DNA from: Roseiarcus sp963730555
GTDB taxonomy: Bacteria; Pseudomonadota; Alphaproteobacteria; Rhizobiales; Beijerinckiaceae
NCBI GenBank assembly: GCA_963730555.1
Contig: CAVSSS010000011.1
Coordinates: forward strand, 248,001-312,000
Direction of reading: 5' to 3'
DNA: 64,000 bases
A program made the translations under genes and the position numbers. Under the pieces are notes generated by a model. It did not search any database. It worked only from the letters and a program-made list of their open reading frames with translations, and had not been told where the DNA came from. This document shows, in pieces, positions 24,172 to 34,937 of this stretch (position 1 is the stretch's first letter; each line of letters opens with the position of its first letter).

Positions 24172-25413
24172 TCAGGCGAGGGGCGTGAACGTCGCGCCCC
24201 GAAGTCGGCCCCGGCCCGCGACGAAGACGAGCGAAACCATGCCGATAGCGATGAGCCAAATTGTCGAGGGTTCCGGCACGCCGCTGATGCTGGCGATGGT
24301 GAGCGGCCCGTCGGACGAGCCGCTTTGGCTGAAACCGTTCGTCGCCGAAATGAGATCGCCGTCGAGATAGAGGACGTCCTCGACCGAGTTCGTCAGGTCC
24401 TGGTTGATGTACTGCGAGCCGAGATCCGGAATCAGGCTTTGCCAATCGAGCGTGCCGTAGAGTTCGGAACCGGCGTTGGTCTTGAAGACGGTGAGGTCGC
24501 CGAGCGTCGCGTCCTCGAACAGCGTGCTGCCCTGGAACACCTGGACCAACGTGTCCGCGAAATCGAAGGCGCCTGGAATGGTCGGGTCCGCGCCTAGGAA
24601 CGTCGTCGGCTGGATGACCACCGTCGCGCCGATGATCGATTCCAAGGGCCCGTTGGTCGTGGTCGTCGATCCGTCGACATATCGAGCGAAGTTTACGGTC
24701 CCGTCGGTGAAGCTCAGCGTGCCAACGGTGGAGTTATAGCTCGCGGTCGGCTGCCCGGCGCCGGGGCCGGTTCCGACGCTCAGCGCCATCGGGGGCGCCG
24801 GCGCCTGGGCGACAGGGTTCTTCGTCGTCAGCTTGCCATTGAACTGCCATGGCGTCGTCGCGTCGCTGTTCTTTTCCGCCGCCGGGATCGACAGCCAGAG
24901 AGAGGCGTCCTTCGCGAGGCCCGCGCCTGTCGCGGTGATCGTCAGGGTCGCGGGTATGTTCTTTGCCGCATCCGGCGCAGTCGCCGTAACTTTCCAGTCC
25001 GCGTTGCCGGTCGATCCGGCGAACGTGTCCGTCGTATTGTTCATGGTCACTTCGATGTCGTCAACCGTCGTCGTCGTCAGGTTCTGGAAGTAGACCCCCT
25101 GGGCGAATCCGTCCGAGCCGAAGTTCCTCGCGTTGAAATAATTCTTGCCGAACCGGTTCGGCAGTACGTTCGTGCCGACTTTTGGATTCCCCGCCTTCAG
25201 GAAGATCTGATTGTTGGGGATCGTGCCGGCGTTTTGCAGTTTCGTGATCAGGTCCTTGAACGGCCCGTTCCCGTCCGGGGTGACCTTGCCGTTCGCCACC
25301 GTCACGGTCTGCGCGAGGAACGGATAATCGGCCGACCAAGCGGGGGGCGCCGCGAATGACGCCAGGAGCCCCGCAAATAGCACGAAACATGCCCGCTGTT
25401 GCTCACGCTCCAT
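24172..25413 (-). CDS. Secreted protein with PEP-CTERM sorting signal, copy 1
   Basis: The protein has 413 residues: signal peptide (ACFVLFAGLLASFAAPPAWS, cut before ADYPF), a large beta-rich Thr/Asn/Gly-rich region, and a C-terminal PEP-CTERM anchor: VPEPSTIWLIAIGMVSLVFV then GRGRLRGAT. Such proteins are cleaved by an exosortase after the PEP motif and go to the outer surface or extracellular matrix. No exosortase is in the window. The neighbour at 25450 is a paralogue (shared motifs MNNxTDTFAG, ESIIG, LGSxY), so the pair arose by tandem duplication. The enzymatic role, if any, is unknown. Confidence 0.82.
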   Translation of the reverse strand: MEREQQRACFVLFAGLLASFAAPPAWSADYPFLAQTVTVANGKVTPDGNGPFKDLITKLQNAGTIPNNQIFLKAGNPKVGTNVLPNRFGKNYFNARNFGSDGFAQGVYFQNLTTTTVDDIEVTMNNTTDTFAGSTGNADWKVTATAPDAAKNIPATLTITATGAGLAKDASLWLSIPAAEKNSDATTPWQFNGKLTTKNPVAQAPAPPMALSVGTGPGAGQPTASYNSTVGTLSFTDGTVNFARYVDGSTTTTNGPLESIIGATVVIQPTTFLGADPTIPGAFDFADTLVQVFQGSTLFEDATLGDLTVFKTNAGSELYGTLDWQSLIPDLGSQYINQDLTNSVEDVLYLDGDLISATNGFSQSGSSDGPLTIASISGVPEPSTIWLIAIGMVSLVFVAGRGRLRGATFTPLA

Positions 25414-25449
25414 GACGAATCTCCTGCCCTTCGCCTGTGACGACCGAAC

Positions 25450-26694
25450 CTACGCCATTGCAAAATCCTCTCGGGCCGCGCCGCGCCGTCCGCGGCGGGC
25501 CAAGCGCAGACCGGCCAGTGCGGCGGCGCCGAAAGCCAGCAACAGGGAAGCCGGAGGTTCGGGTGCCGCAACGCTTGCGATGTCGAGCTCCCCGAGCGAA
25601 ACCGCGTCCTGGGTGAAGTTATGCGTCGCGCCGACGAGATCGCCGTCGAAGAAGAGGTCGTCGAGCGGAGCCGTCCAGTCTTCTAGAAGGTAGCGCGAGC
25701 CAAGACTCGGGTAGAGGGACTGCCAGGTCAGCTCACCGACCAGCTCGCTCCCAGACCCGGTGGTATAGACGCGAATATTGGTGAGCGTCCCCCCGGCGTA
25801 GAGCGTGTCGCCCTGCATGATCTGGACGAAAGCATCCGTAAAGTCGTAGGCGCCCGAGATTTGCGGATCCTGGCCGATCAGCTCGGACGGCTGCACGACG
25901 ATCGAGCTGCCGATGATCGACTCTTCCGGACCGTTCATCGTCGTCGAAGAGCCGTCGAGGTACCACGCCCGGCTGACCGTCCCGACGCCGAAGATGAGCG
26001 CGCCGGTCTGGGCGTCGAACGAGACGTCGACCGACCCCTTGTCCGTCCGCATCCCTGGCGCTCCTTTCTCCGGCGGCTTGGGCGCGGGCGGCGGCTTCGG
26101 CGGCGCGGGCGTCAGGTTGACGGTGAACTGGTCGGGTTGCTTGGGGTTGTTGTCCGACGGCGCCGCCGGGACCATCAGCCATAGGTATTGGCTCGGCTGG
26201 ATCGCGCTCGCCTTGTCCGCCGCGGTGATCGTGAGCGTGGCCGGCTTGCTCTTGTTTGCGTCCGGGGCCGTAACGGCGACATTCCAGGACCCATTCGTCC
26301 CACTCGAGCCGGCGAATGTATCGGTCAGGTTGTTCATAACGAACTCAACGTCGCCCACCGGGAACTTGGTGACGTTGACCTAGATCGTGCCTAATGCGTC
26401 GCCGACCGAACCGGTCTTGGTCGAGTCGAACATCGGCAGATTGAATTTTGAGGAGCCCAGTCCATCGATGAAAGCGTTGGGCGTCGCGGGAAGGCCCTTG
26501 GCCTTCAGAAGCGCCGTCAACGGCCCGTCGCCAGCCGGCGTGACGGTGTCGGTCTCGCCATTGACGGCGACGCCTTGCACCTTCACCGGGAAGTCAGCCG
26601 CGCGAGAGCAACTTACGACAAACGCGCAAGAAATCGCCGCGCTCCACAGAATCCGACCCTTGCGTCGCATCTGAGGCGTCCCCTGCGCCGTCAC
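25450..26694 (-). pseudogene. PEP-CTERM protein, copy 2, with a single in-frame amber codon
   Basis: This paralogue of the preceding gene is open from 26694 (signal peptide GRILWSAAISCAFVVSCSRA) except for one TAG at 26380-26382 within VGDALGTI-stop-VNVTKFPVGDVEF. The frame on both sides is the same and aligns with copy 1 across the stop (GVYFQNLTTTTVDDIEV). It ends in APEPPASLLLAFGAAALAGL-RLARRGRRG, a PEP-CTERM-type anchor. The 415-codon total equals copy 1. Only one base change separates it from a functional gene, so it may be a recent nonsense mutation or a base-call error. If unsuppressed, only 104 residues are made. Confidence 0.75.
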
Positions 26695-26746
26695 TATACT
26701 CTAGGAGGCCAAGTCGTCAACGCATTCTTTACAATCGCCATACTTA

Positions 26747-27063
26747 TTGTCATTGGTAACGCGGTTCTCGACGACTCGGTCCGCGCCTGACGCGCGGCGC
26801 TGGCTCGCAATGGTGGAGCATGGCCCGATCCCTGCCGTTCATGGCGTCGTGCGCTGGCGGCTTGTCGACCTCTGCCAATGGGTGTTCGTGGAATTCCGCA
26901 TCGCAATCTCGCAGCAGACGCTGAGCCGCGAGCTACACAAGATGGGCTATCGCAAGCTTTCGGCCCGTCCCCGGCATCATGCGCAGGTCGAGGGCGCAAT
27001 CGAGGATTTTAAAAAACGTATGGCCCGCCCCGTCTGCAAGAGGTTTGCCGAGATCACCGTCTG
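26747..27063 (+). pseudogene. IS630-type transposase fragment
   Basis: ARRWLAMVEHGPIPAVHGVV, RWRLVDLCQWVFVEFRIAIS and KQTLSRELHKMGYRKLSARP-like sequence (read as QQTLSRELHKMGYRKLSARP) are the N-terminal helix-turn-helix part of IS630/Tc1-mariner transposases. The DDE domain is missing and the 3' part is scrambled. A remnant. Confidence 0.75.
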
Positions 27064-27150
27064 ATCAGTCTGCTTCAACGTATCCGGCCTCGGAGGCCCT
27101 GTCTCCCGGCCATGATGGAGATACGCGCGCTCTGGGCCTCATAAAAGACG

Positions 27151-27174
27151 CGGCGTCAGATCGCGCCGTTTTTT
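27151..27174 (+). terminator. Possible rho-independent terminator
   Basis: A 5-bp stem CGGCG/CGCCG with an 8-base loop is followed by six T (27169-27174). It is downstream of the IS630 remnant. Weak but well formed. Confidence 0.4.
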
Positions 27175-27278
27175 GAACCAGGCTTCCGAAGCGCCGTTCG
27201 ACTGTCAGGCCATCCCGTCGTCACCCTCTCGCAAACACCTGTTGGCCGATCGATGCGTTATGTTCGATCGCCCGAAGT

Positions 27279-28319
27279 CTACGCCGCCATCGGCAGTCCT
27301 GCCGCGGCAAACCGCTCTTTCCGCCTCAACACCGCCCAGGCGATCCTCGCCAGCTTATTGGCGAAGGCGACGATCGCAACGTTGCGGTGGGCGCGGCTTG
27401 AGAGATCTTTCGCCCATCGGCCGAGCGGCGTGTCGCGCTCGACCACATAGGGCAGCGCCGCGAGCGCTCCATGGATCAGCTGTCGGCGTAGGTATTTGTT
27501 GCCGCGCTTGCTGATCCCGAGCAGCTTTGGCTTGCCGCCAGTGGTGAACTGTCGAGGGACCAGACCGAGCCATGCGGCGAGATCCCGCCCACGGTCGAAG
27601 CTCTCCGCCTGACCAACGGCGGCGACAAGGGCGGAGGCGACGATCGCGCCGATCCCGGGGATCGTGATCAACCGGCGGGCCTCTTCGTTCTCCTTCACCC
27701 AGCGGACGAACTCGGCGTCGAAGGCAGAGATCCGTCGATCAAGCTCCGCCCATTGCGTCCGAGCGTCGGCGACGAGCACAATCATCCGTGGGCTCAGGCC
27801 TGCTCCGCCTTGCTCGTCCATCAGGACGCTTAGAAACTGCTCGAGCTTCCGTTTGCCCTGCGGGGCGACCAGTCCTCGCTCCAAAAGGATAGCGCGCAAC
27901 TGATTGATCAGAGCCGTGCGCTCGCCGACAGCCGGTCTCGCGATCGATGAAGCGTCTGCATGTCGAGCTGATCCTGACTCTTCAGTTCGATAAAGCGCAT
28001 CGTCGGCCGCGTCGCCGCTTCCGCGATCCCCTCGGCGTCGCGATCGTCGTTCTTCTGCGCCTTGACATAAGGTCGCACATATTCGGGCGACATCAGCCGA
28101 ACATCGTGGCCGTGAGCGGCGAACACCCGACCGAGATGATGGGCGCCGCAGCAGGCCTCCATCCCGACAACCGCATGGAGCAATCTTCTCCGCCAGCGCA
28201 ACCAACGTCTCCCGTCTTACCTTACGCCGCATAACCACCGCGCCGGACGCATCCAGCCCGACGACGCTGTACACGTTCTTGCCAAGGTCGACGCCAAGGA
28301 CCGCAATATCCATACCCAT
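27279..28319 (-). pseudogene. IS110-family transposase with compensating frameshifts
   Basis: The start MGMDIAVLGVDLGKNVYSVV carries the first catalytic Asp of the RuvC-like DEDD domain. After about 50 residues the frame slips to VVGMEACCGAHHLGRVFAAH, HDVRLMSPEYVRPYVKAQKN and DDRDAEGIAEAATRPTMRFI, then slips back to VGERTALINQLRAILLERGL. The C-terminal transposase_20 domain (RLITIPGIGAIVASALVAAV; YLRRQLIHGALAAL) is intact. Two indels disable it as given. Confidence 0.82.
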
Positions 28320-28383
28320 TCCTCCTTTTGAACCGCCGGCGACCTTACGGCGCCGGAAGGAGGGGCGGGCCATTCCATAAAAT

Positions 28384-28762
28384 ACCGCGAGAAGAGGGGC
28401 GGTGGTCCGTCGTCGACCTCGTCAGTTGTTGAGATTCGTTTACCCAGTCGCTCAGTTCGTCTTCTATCAATTGCGCTAGGGGTCGAGCTGAGCGCCGACC
28501 GAGGGACCAGCGCGTAGATCATCGTTGGTGAATTGCTGGCCGCTTTGCGCGATACCGGTCGTTCGTTGAGCGCGTGGCGGAGGCCATCGACCTTGAGCTG
28601 TCTGCCCTGCGAATGCACGGAAAGCGCAAGAAAGCGGCCCTCGGGTGAAGCCCGTAACTGGTGCGCGGAGCGACCGCCCCGAAAGCAAACGGCGATCGCG
28701 TCAGCTCGACCCTTGTTAAGCGCTAGAATGCGGTCGAAAACGAAACTGGGCGGTCCAAACAT
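28384..28762 (-). other. Unassigned open stretch, possible truncated gene
   Basis: A minus-strand frame from ATG 28762 (MFGPPSFVFDRILALNKGRA) stays open through CFRGGRSAHQLRASPEGRFL and on into the IS110 remnant. Composition is protein-like but I recognise no family. If real, its 3' end was lost to the IS110 insertion. The rest of 28320-28850 shows nothing clear. Confidence 0.25.
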
Positions 28763-28849
28763 CGTTGCGAGCGCGACGGCGCGTCACAAAGCCCCCCGTC
28801 AGCGATCCGCGGCAGACCAGATCTTTTCCACTCCCGATTTGGGCCGGAG

Positions 28850-28866
28850 TTGGCCTGATCCTTGCT
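28850..28866 (+). promoter_or_regulatory. Sigma-54 (RpoN) type promoter of the amine-oxidase arm
   Basis: TTGGCCTGATCCTTGCT has the -24 GG (28852-28853) and -12 GC (28864-28865) exactly 10 bases apart, with the TTGCT element. Predicted transcription would start near 28877, about 30 bases before the amine-oxidase start. Confidence 0.65.
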
Positions 28867-28908
28867 ATGAGAGATCAGCCTTGAACCGCCCTGATGCCGG
28901 AGATCGCG

Positions 28909-30875
28909 ATGAATCTTCACGTGACGTCTCAGACAGCCGACGGTGCCTCGGGCGCGGCTCACCCGCTTGATCCGCTCGACGCGCTCGAGATTGCGAAGGC
29001 GTCTTCAATCCTCCGGCAACATTATCCTTGGGGCGACGACCTTCGGGTCGAGACGATCGACATCGCGGAACCCGACAAGGCCGCCGTGCGCGGTCACGCG
29101 CCCGGCGACGCCTTCGCGCGGATCGCGCATTACAACATCTACAAACGCGGCCAGCCCGGCGTGCAACAGGGTCTGATCGATCTTCGGGCCGGGACGATCA
29201 TCAGCGAGCACTTCAACCCCGAGGCCCGCGCCATGGTCGCGGTCGCGGAGGTGCTCGAGATCGAGGCGACCGTGAAGGCGGATGCGCGCTTTCAGGAGGC
29301 GCTGCGGCACCGCGGTCTCATCGACTACCTTGACTTCATGTGCATCGATCCCTGGACCGTGGGCGACTTCGGCCACGAGATCGAGAAGGAGCGGCGCGTC
29401 CTCAACTGCTTCGTGTGGATGCGAACTTTTCCGCTCGACAACTACTACGCGCACCCCGTCGAGGGCCTGCACTCGCTCATCGACCTGTCAAATCTCGAAG
29501 TCCTCAAGGTCGAGGATCACTTCGCCGAGAAGGGCGACTACATCCCGGTTCCGGTGACGCCGCTCAACTTTGATGCGGAGGTGCTTACGAGCTTCCGTCC
29601 GCCGTCCGCGCCGCTCGACGTGGTGCAGCCCCACGGGGCGGGCTTCAAGGTCGATGGCCAAAGGGTCACCTGGGAGAACTGGGATTTCCGGGTGGGGTTC
29701 AACGGGCGCGAGGGTCTCGTGCTTAACACTGTCGGTTATACGGTCGGCGGCCGCCGGCGCCGGTGCTCTATCGCGCCTCCATCGCCGAAATGGTCGTGCC
29801 CTATGGCTCGCCGGAGCGCAGCCACTATCGCAAGAACGTTTTCGACAGCGGCGAGATCGGCTTTGGCCGCATGGCGAACTCGCTCAAGCTCGGCTGCGAC
29901 TGCCTCGGCGTGATCCACTATTTCGACGCCGTCGTGCCTGACGTATTCGGCAACCCGCGCACTATCGAGAACTGCATCTGCCTGCACGAGGAGGACGCCG
30001 GGCTTTCCTGGAAGCACTTCGACGTGCGCACCGAACGCACGGAGGTGCGCCGCGCCCGCAAGCTGGTGATCTCATCCATCTCGACGATCGGGAATTACGA
30101 ATACGCCTCCTACTGGTACCTGCATCAGGACGGCCGGATCGAGTACGAGATGAAGGCCACGGGCATCATCAACACGGCCGCCTGTCATCCGGGCGACCCG
30201 GGACGATACGGCGCTGAGGTCGCGCCCGGCATCGTCGGCCACATCCACCAGCACCTGTTCTCGGCGCGTCTGGACGTGGAGATTGACGGTCCGAACAACA
30301 CGGTCGTGGAATGCGACACGATCGCCCCGCCGGCCGGTCCGGAGAACCCATACGGCAACGCCTTCCTCGTCGAGGAAACCGTGCTGCCGACCGAGACTCG
30401 CGCCATGCGCGACGTCGATTTCGACCGGATGCGCTACTGGAAGGTCATCAACCGCCAAGCGAAAAATTGGTTGGGCGGCCCAACCGGCTACAAGCTCGAG
30501 GCGCGGTCTCCCGTAAAGCCCTTCACGCATCCGGACAGCCCCTCGGGCCGCCGCTCCCGATTCATCCAGCACCAGTTGTGGGTGACGCCCTTCGACCCGG
30601 CCGAGCGCTTTCCGGCGGGCGAATTTGTCAATCAATCGACGGGGGAGGACGGCATCGAGGCGTGGACTCGCAAGGATCGCCCGATCGAGGACGCCGACAT
30701 TGTCCTCTGGCATACATTCGGGCTGCACCACCTTCCCCGCCCAGAGGACCATCCGGTGCAGACGTGCGTGGCGTGCGGCTTCGCTCTGGCGCCAATCGGG
30801 TTCTTCGATCAGAACCCGGTGATCGACCTCCCCTCGCAGACCAATGAGGCCAGTAGCTGCGCGCATTGCGCATGA
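28909..30875 (+). pseudogene. Copper amine oxidase (TPQ type), copy 1, one frameshift
   Basis: Primary-amine oxidase: RCH2NH2 + O2 + H2O to aldehyde + NH3 + H2O2. The first frame (28909 to about 29755) holds the N2/N3 domains, for example FVWMRTFPLDNYYAHPVEGL and DFRVGFNGREGLVLNTVGYT. After one indel near 29750 the catalytic domain continues as LYRASIAEMVVPYG. It has the base Asp in VIHYFDAVVPD, the TPQ tyrosine in STIGNYEYASYW, copper ligands HIHQH, and the third His in the region of WHTFGLHHLPRPEDHPV. The total of ~655 residues is normal, and the paralogue at 39909 is intact. Start choice: ATG 28909 behind GGAGA; 28894 is possible. It leads a five-gene set, with the next gene overlapping its stop. 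The frameshift is the only lesion. Confidence 0.85.
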
Positions 30876-31303
30876 TGTCCCACGCAGTCGTATCGGAGGC
30901 TGGCGTCCGCCTTTCGGCGCGCCGAGGGTTTGAGACGCTCGGCGACGCGGCCCGCGGCCTTGAGGCGCTGCTCATCGTCGAAGCCGGCGGAGCTCGCATA
31001 CCGCGCGACCACCCGGCGCTTGGCAGAGCCCGCAGCGACCTCGCCGAGGCGGAGGCTGTGATCCGCGCCCGCCGGACGGCGCCGCCGGCCGCTCATCCAC
31101 AACGACATCTGGTGCCGTCAGCCGGTCGACTCGGCACTGCGAGCGTCTCGATGTCGAAGCGTCAGGACATCGCCGCGCGCCAAACGCTGGCGCCCCTGCG
31201 CGAGGCTGGAGACCGCCTGAGCTCGGCGGCGTGCGCCTTGCCGGTTTTCGAGATCGTGGTGCTGGGCGAGGGCTGCGCCTGCTGCGCGGCGCCCGGGAAG
31301 TAG
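30872..31303 (+). CDS. Uncharacterised protein downstream of the amine oxidase
   Basis: The protein has 143 residues, with ATGATG overlapping the amine-oxidase stop (ATGA), so translationally coupled. The N-terminal half is helical: RRGFETLGDAARGLEALLIV, and ARSDLAEAEAVIRARR. The end EIVVLGEGCACCAAPGK has a CxCC cluster that could bind metal, perhaps copper. No family recognised. In context it might serve maturation of the copper enzyme, but that is speculation from position and the Cys cluster. Confidence 0.5.
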   Translation: MMSHAVVSEAGVRLSARRGFETLGDAARGLEALLIVEAGGARIPRDHPALGRARSDLAEAEAVIRARRTAPPAAHPQRHLVPSAGRLGTASVSMSKRQDIAARQTLAPLREAGDRLSSAACALPVFEIVVLGEGCACCAAPGK

Positions 31304-31312
31304 GCGCGACCG

Positions 31313-32190
31313 ATGGCGACCTACTCGATCTGGCTGTTGGAATACGCCTGGGCGCCTGCCGCACCGGCGGGCGCGATTTTGTTTGGGGACTACGACAAGC
31401 CGCCGCGCAAGCTGCCCTACGCCTATATCCTGTTGCGGGGCCCCGGCGTCGTGGCCATGGTGGATGTCGGCTACAACGCCGCGGCCTATGGGGGCGAGAT
31501 GGCGGACCGCTTCGGCGTGCGCGGCTGGCGGCCTCCTTCGGCCGTCCTGGTCGAGGCGGACCTTCGCCCCGAGGACGTGGATCACGTCTTCCTCACCCAC
31601 GCGCATTCGATCATGCAGGCAACACCGACGCCTTCCCCAACGCGGTGTTCTATCTCCAGGAGCGCGAGCTCTCGAAGTGGGTATGGGCGCGCGCGCTAGA
31701 GGCGAAATTCCGCTGGCTGATGGCGGCCGCCGACCCGGCCGACATCATGCGTCTCGCCGAGCGAGCGGCCGAGGGCCGGCTCGTCTCCGTCAACGGCGAC
31801 CCGGAGGATGTGTTTCCAGGCGTCGACCTGCGCGCGGTGCACGACACTCACACCTGGGGCTCGCAATTCGTGACGATCCGCAACGACGGCCGCCCGGAAA
31901 GCGAGGATGTGTGGGTCATGGCGGGCGATCTCGTCTACAGCTTCGACAACATCGTGGGATCCGATCCGGCGTCGCCGCAATACACGCCGATCGGGCTCGC
32001 CCAGTGCAGTCAAGTCAACCTGATTCTGGCCACCGACGCCATAATGAAGCTCGTCGGCGGCGAGACCCGGCGCGTCATCCCCGTGCACGAGGACGCGCTG
32101 GCGCAGGTTTACCCGCATCGCGTCACTCGGCACGGCCTCAAGATCATCGAACTCGTGCTGGCCGATGGGCAAGCGAGCCTCGTGGCGTGA
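31313..32190 (+). pseudogene. Metallo-beta-lactamase-fold hydrolase (AHL-lactonase-like), one frameshift
   Basis: MATYSIWLLEYAWAPAAPAG and YAYILLRGPGVVAMVDVGYN lead to DVDHVFLTHAH, where one base is lost (near 31609). The other frame restores FDHAGNTDAFPNAVFYLQER, completing the HxHxDH zinc motif. Further ligands are in LRAVHDTHTWGSQFV and VMAGDLVYSFDNI, and a final His in VIPVHEDALAQVYPHR. About 292 residues. The family opens lactones or cyclic amides or hydrolyses thioesters; here the neighbouring amine oxidase could yield an aminoaldehyde that cyclises. The role is inferred. Confidence 0.75.
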
Positions 32191-32228
32191 GTCCGCATTC
32201 TCTCCATCCCTGACTTGCCGGAGACTGC

Positions 32229-33822
32229 ATGTACGACACCATTGTCCTGGGCGCCGGTTCTGCGGGTTGCGTCCTCGCCAATCGGCTGAGCGCCGATCGG
32301 GGCCGCAAGGTGCTGGTGCTGGAGGCGGGCCGCGCCGCGCCACAGGCCTCCGACATCCCGTCCGACTGGGTGACGATGTTCAACACCTCGGCCGATTGGG
32401 GGTTTTACACTGTGCCGCAGCTCGGCTGCCGCGGCCGGCGCATTTTTTGGCCGCGCGGCCGCATGGTCGGCGGGTCGGGGGCGCTTAACGCCATGATCTA
32501 CATCCGCGGCCTGCCGTCGGACTACGACGGCTGGGCTCGGCTTGGCTGCCCGAACTGGTCGTGGGCCGACGTGCTGCCGGTGTTCAAGATGTCGGAGGAT
32601 AACCAGCGCCTCGGCAACGACCCCCTGCATGGCGCCGGCGGCCCGCTCCACGTCAGCGACCCGGCCTATGTCGATCGCGGCGAGCGCATGTGGATCGAGG
32701 CCGCGCAGGCGGCGGGTCACAAGCTCAACGCGGATTTCAACGGGACGGAGCAGGAAGGCTGCGGCTTCTTCCAGTTCGTCATCAAGGATGGCGAGCGGTG
32801 GGGCACCGGCAAGTCCTACCTGCGGCCGGCGCTCGATCGGCCGAACCTGACCGTCAAGACGGGGATCCTGATCACCCGCATCGTCATCGAGAAAGGCCGG
32901 GCCGTCGGGGTCGAATATCTCGAGAAGGGCCAGGCAGGGCGTGGCGCACGCGAGCTCCGAGATCGTGCTCAGCTGCGGCGCGATCGGCTCCCCTCACCTG
33001 CTGATGCTGTCCGGCGTCGGCCCCGCCGACGAGCTCAAGGCCGCCGGCGTCGCATCCGTTCATGACCTGCCGGGCGTCGGCAAGGACTTGCAGGACCACA
33101 TCAACATCCCGATCGCCTTCGGCGCCAACCAGAAGATCGGCATCGGCGCGCTTACTGAGAAGGAATGGGACGAGTTCGCTGGCGGCCTGGCAGGGCGCGC
33201 CGCGATCGGGCCTGCGCACCTCGGCCTGGGTCGCGGCCGGCGCGCATGTGCGCAGCCGGCCCGAGGTCGAACCGGACCTGCAGCTCTACGGCGCCATGAG
33301 CCCGCATCGCGACTATGCGCGCTTTCTCCATTCGGGCTCCGGCGTCGCCCTCGCACGCCACCTTGCAGCGTCCCGAGAGCCGCGGCGAGATTAGCCTGCG
33401 CTCGGCCGACCCGATCGAGGCGCCCGACATCGACCCGCGCTACTTCGTCAGCGACCCCAGCGGCGGGGACATCGCCACCCTGATTGAAGGCGTCCGCGTC
33501 AATCGCCGGATCGCGGCGCAATCGCCGCTCAAGGAGATTTTGACCGAAGAGCTGGCGCCGAGCGGCGAGGCGCAGAGCGACGACGAGATCGCCTACTATA
33601 TTCGCGGGCACTGCACGACGCTCTACCATCCCTCGAGCACCTGCCGGATGGGCGTGGACGCGAAGGCGGTCGTCGATCCGTCCAGCATGAAGGTGCATGG
33701 GCTCGAGGGACTGCGGATCGCCGACGCCTCCGTCATCCCCCGCATGATCTCAGGGCAATCTGCAAACGCCGACCATCATGATCGCGGAACGCGCCGCCCA
33801 GATGATCCTTGCGGATTCCTGA
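32229..33822 (+). pseudogene. GMC-family FAD oxidoreductase, several frameshifts
   Basis: It starts with the FAD-binding motif DTIVLGAGSAGCVLANRLSA and has the GMC signature WPRGRMVGGSGALNAMIYIR. Indels near 32937, 33200, 33350 and 33745 break the frame, but the sequence can be followed: SSEIVLSCGAIGSPHLLMLS, GVGKDLQDHINIPIAFGANQ, then PDIDPRYFVSDPSGGDIATL, and the catalytic His region YHPSSTCRMGVDAKAVVDP ending in IPRMISGNLQTPTIMIAERA. Full length ~530 residues, typical of choline- and alcohol-dehydrogenase-like enzymes oxidising an alcohol to an aldehyde. Four indels make real decay more likely here than in its neighbours. Confidence 0.78.
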
Positions 33823-33841
33823 AATCCGCGCGGGGGCGAGC

Positions 33842-34937
33842 ATGGCGACCGGCTGGAATTTTCACGAACTCTATCTCTGGCACGACACCGGCAACGCCGC
33901 GACGTTCTTCCCGCCGGGGTTGACGATCGAACCGGGCGACCACGCCGAGAACTCCGCCACCAAGCGCCGCTTCCGCAACCTCGTCGAAGTCTCGGGACAG
34001 CTCGACCGCCTCACGCCTGTCCGCTCGCTGCCCCTCACGGACGAGGACCTCGCCCTGTTTCACACCCGCGCCTATATCGAGCGCATCAAAATTCTCAGCG
34101 CCGATCGCGGCGGCGACGCGAGCTACCTCATCCCCTTCGGTCCGGGCAGCTATGACATCGCGCTGCTCGCCGCGGGTGGAACCACGGCCATCATCGACGC
34201 CGTCGCGCGGGGGCGGGTCAAGAACGGCTACGCGCTCGTCCGGCCGCCTGGACACCATGCGGAGCGCGACAAGGGCCTGGGGTTCTGCCTGTTCGCGAAC
34301 GTGCCGATCGCCATCATGAAGGCGCGGGTCGCCAACAAAATCGGCCGCATGGCCATTGTCGACTGGGACGTGCATCATGGCAACGGCACGCAACAGGCCT
34401 TCTACGAGGACCCGGACACGCTGGTGATCTCCTTGCATCAGGACGGCTTGTTCCCGCGCGACGGCCGCGGCAGCCGCGCCGAGCGCGGCGAGGGTCTCAA
34501 TATCAATGCGCCGCTGCCTCCCGGCTGCGGCACGGGCGCCTACCTCGCGGCCTTCGAGCGCCTGGTCATTCCGGCCCTTCACGCCTTCCGGCCGGAGATG
34601 ATCGTGGTCTGCTCGGGCTTTGACGCTGCCGTCCTCGATCCGCTCGGCCGCATGATGGTCCATAGCGAAGGCTACCGGACCATGACGCGCCTCCTGATGG
34701 GCGCGGCGGCCGATCTATGCGGCGGCCGGCTCGCCATGTCGCACGAGGGCGGCTATTCCGCGAGCTACGTGCCCTATTGCGGTCTCGCGGTGATGGAGCA
34801 ATTGAGCGGAATCCGCACGAAGATCGACGATCCGTTCTTCCCCAACTTCAAGCGGCTATCCCGGCCAGCTTGTGCAGCCGCATCAGGAGGCGGCGATCGC
34901 CGCTGCCGCGGAAGCGCTCAGCGCTCTTCGCCGCTGA
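33842..34937 (+). pseudogene. Histone-deacetylase-fold amidohydrolase (acetylpolyamine amidohydrolase type), late frameshift
   Basis: MATGWNFHELYLWHDTGNAA begins a ~364-residue class II HDAC-like enzyme. Visible catalytic parts: LVRPPGHHAERDKGLGFCLF (His pair), IVDWDVHHGNGTQQAFYED (zinc Asp and His), VCSGFDAAVLDPLGRM (zinc Asp), and the Tyr in SHEGGYSASYVP. A one-base indel near 34851 moves the last 28 residues (GYPGQLVQPHQEAAIAAAAE) to another frame ending at 34937; the active site is upstream and unaffected. These enzymes remove acyl groups from acetylated polyamines or other amides, which fits an amine-degrading set. Its end overlaps the convergent DMFase-like gene by 20 bases. Confidence 0.82.
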
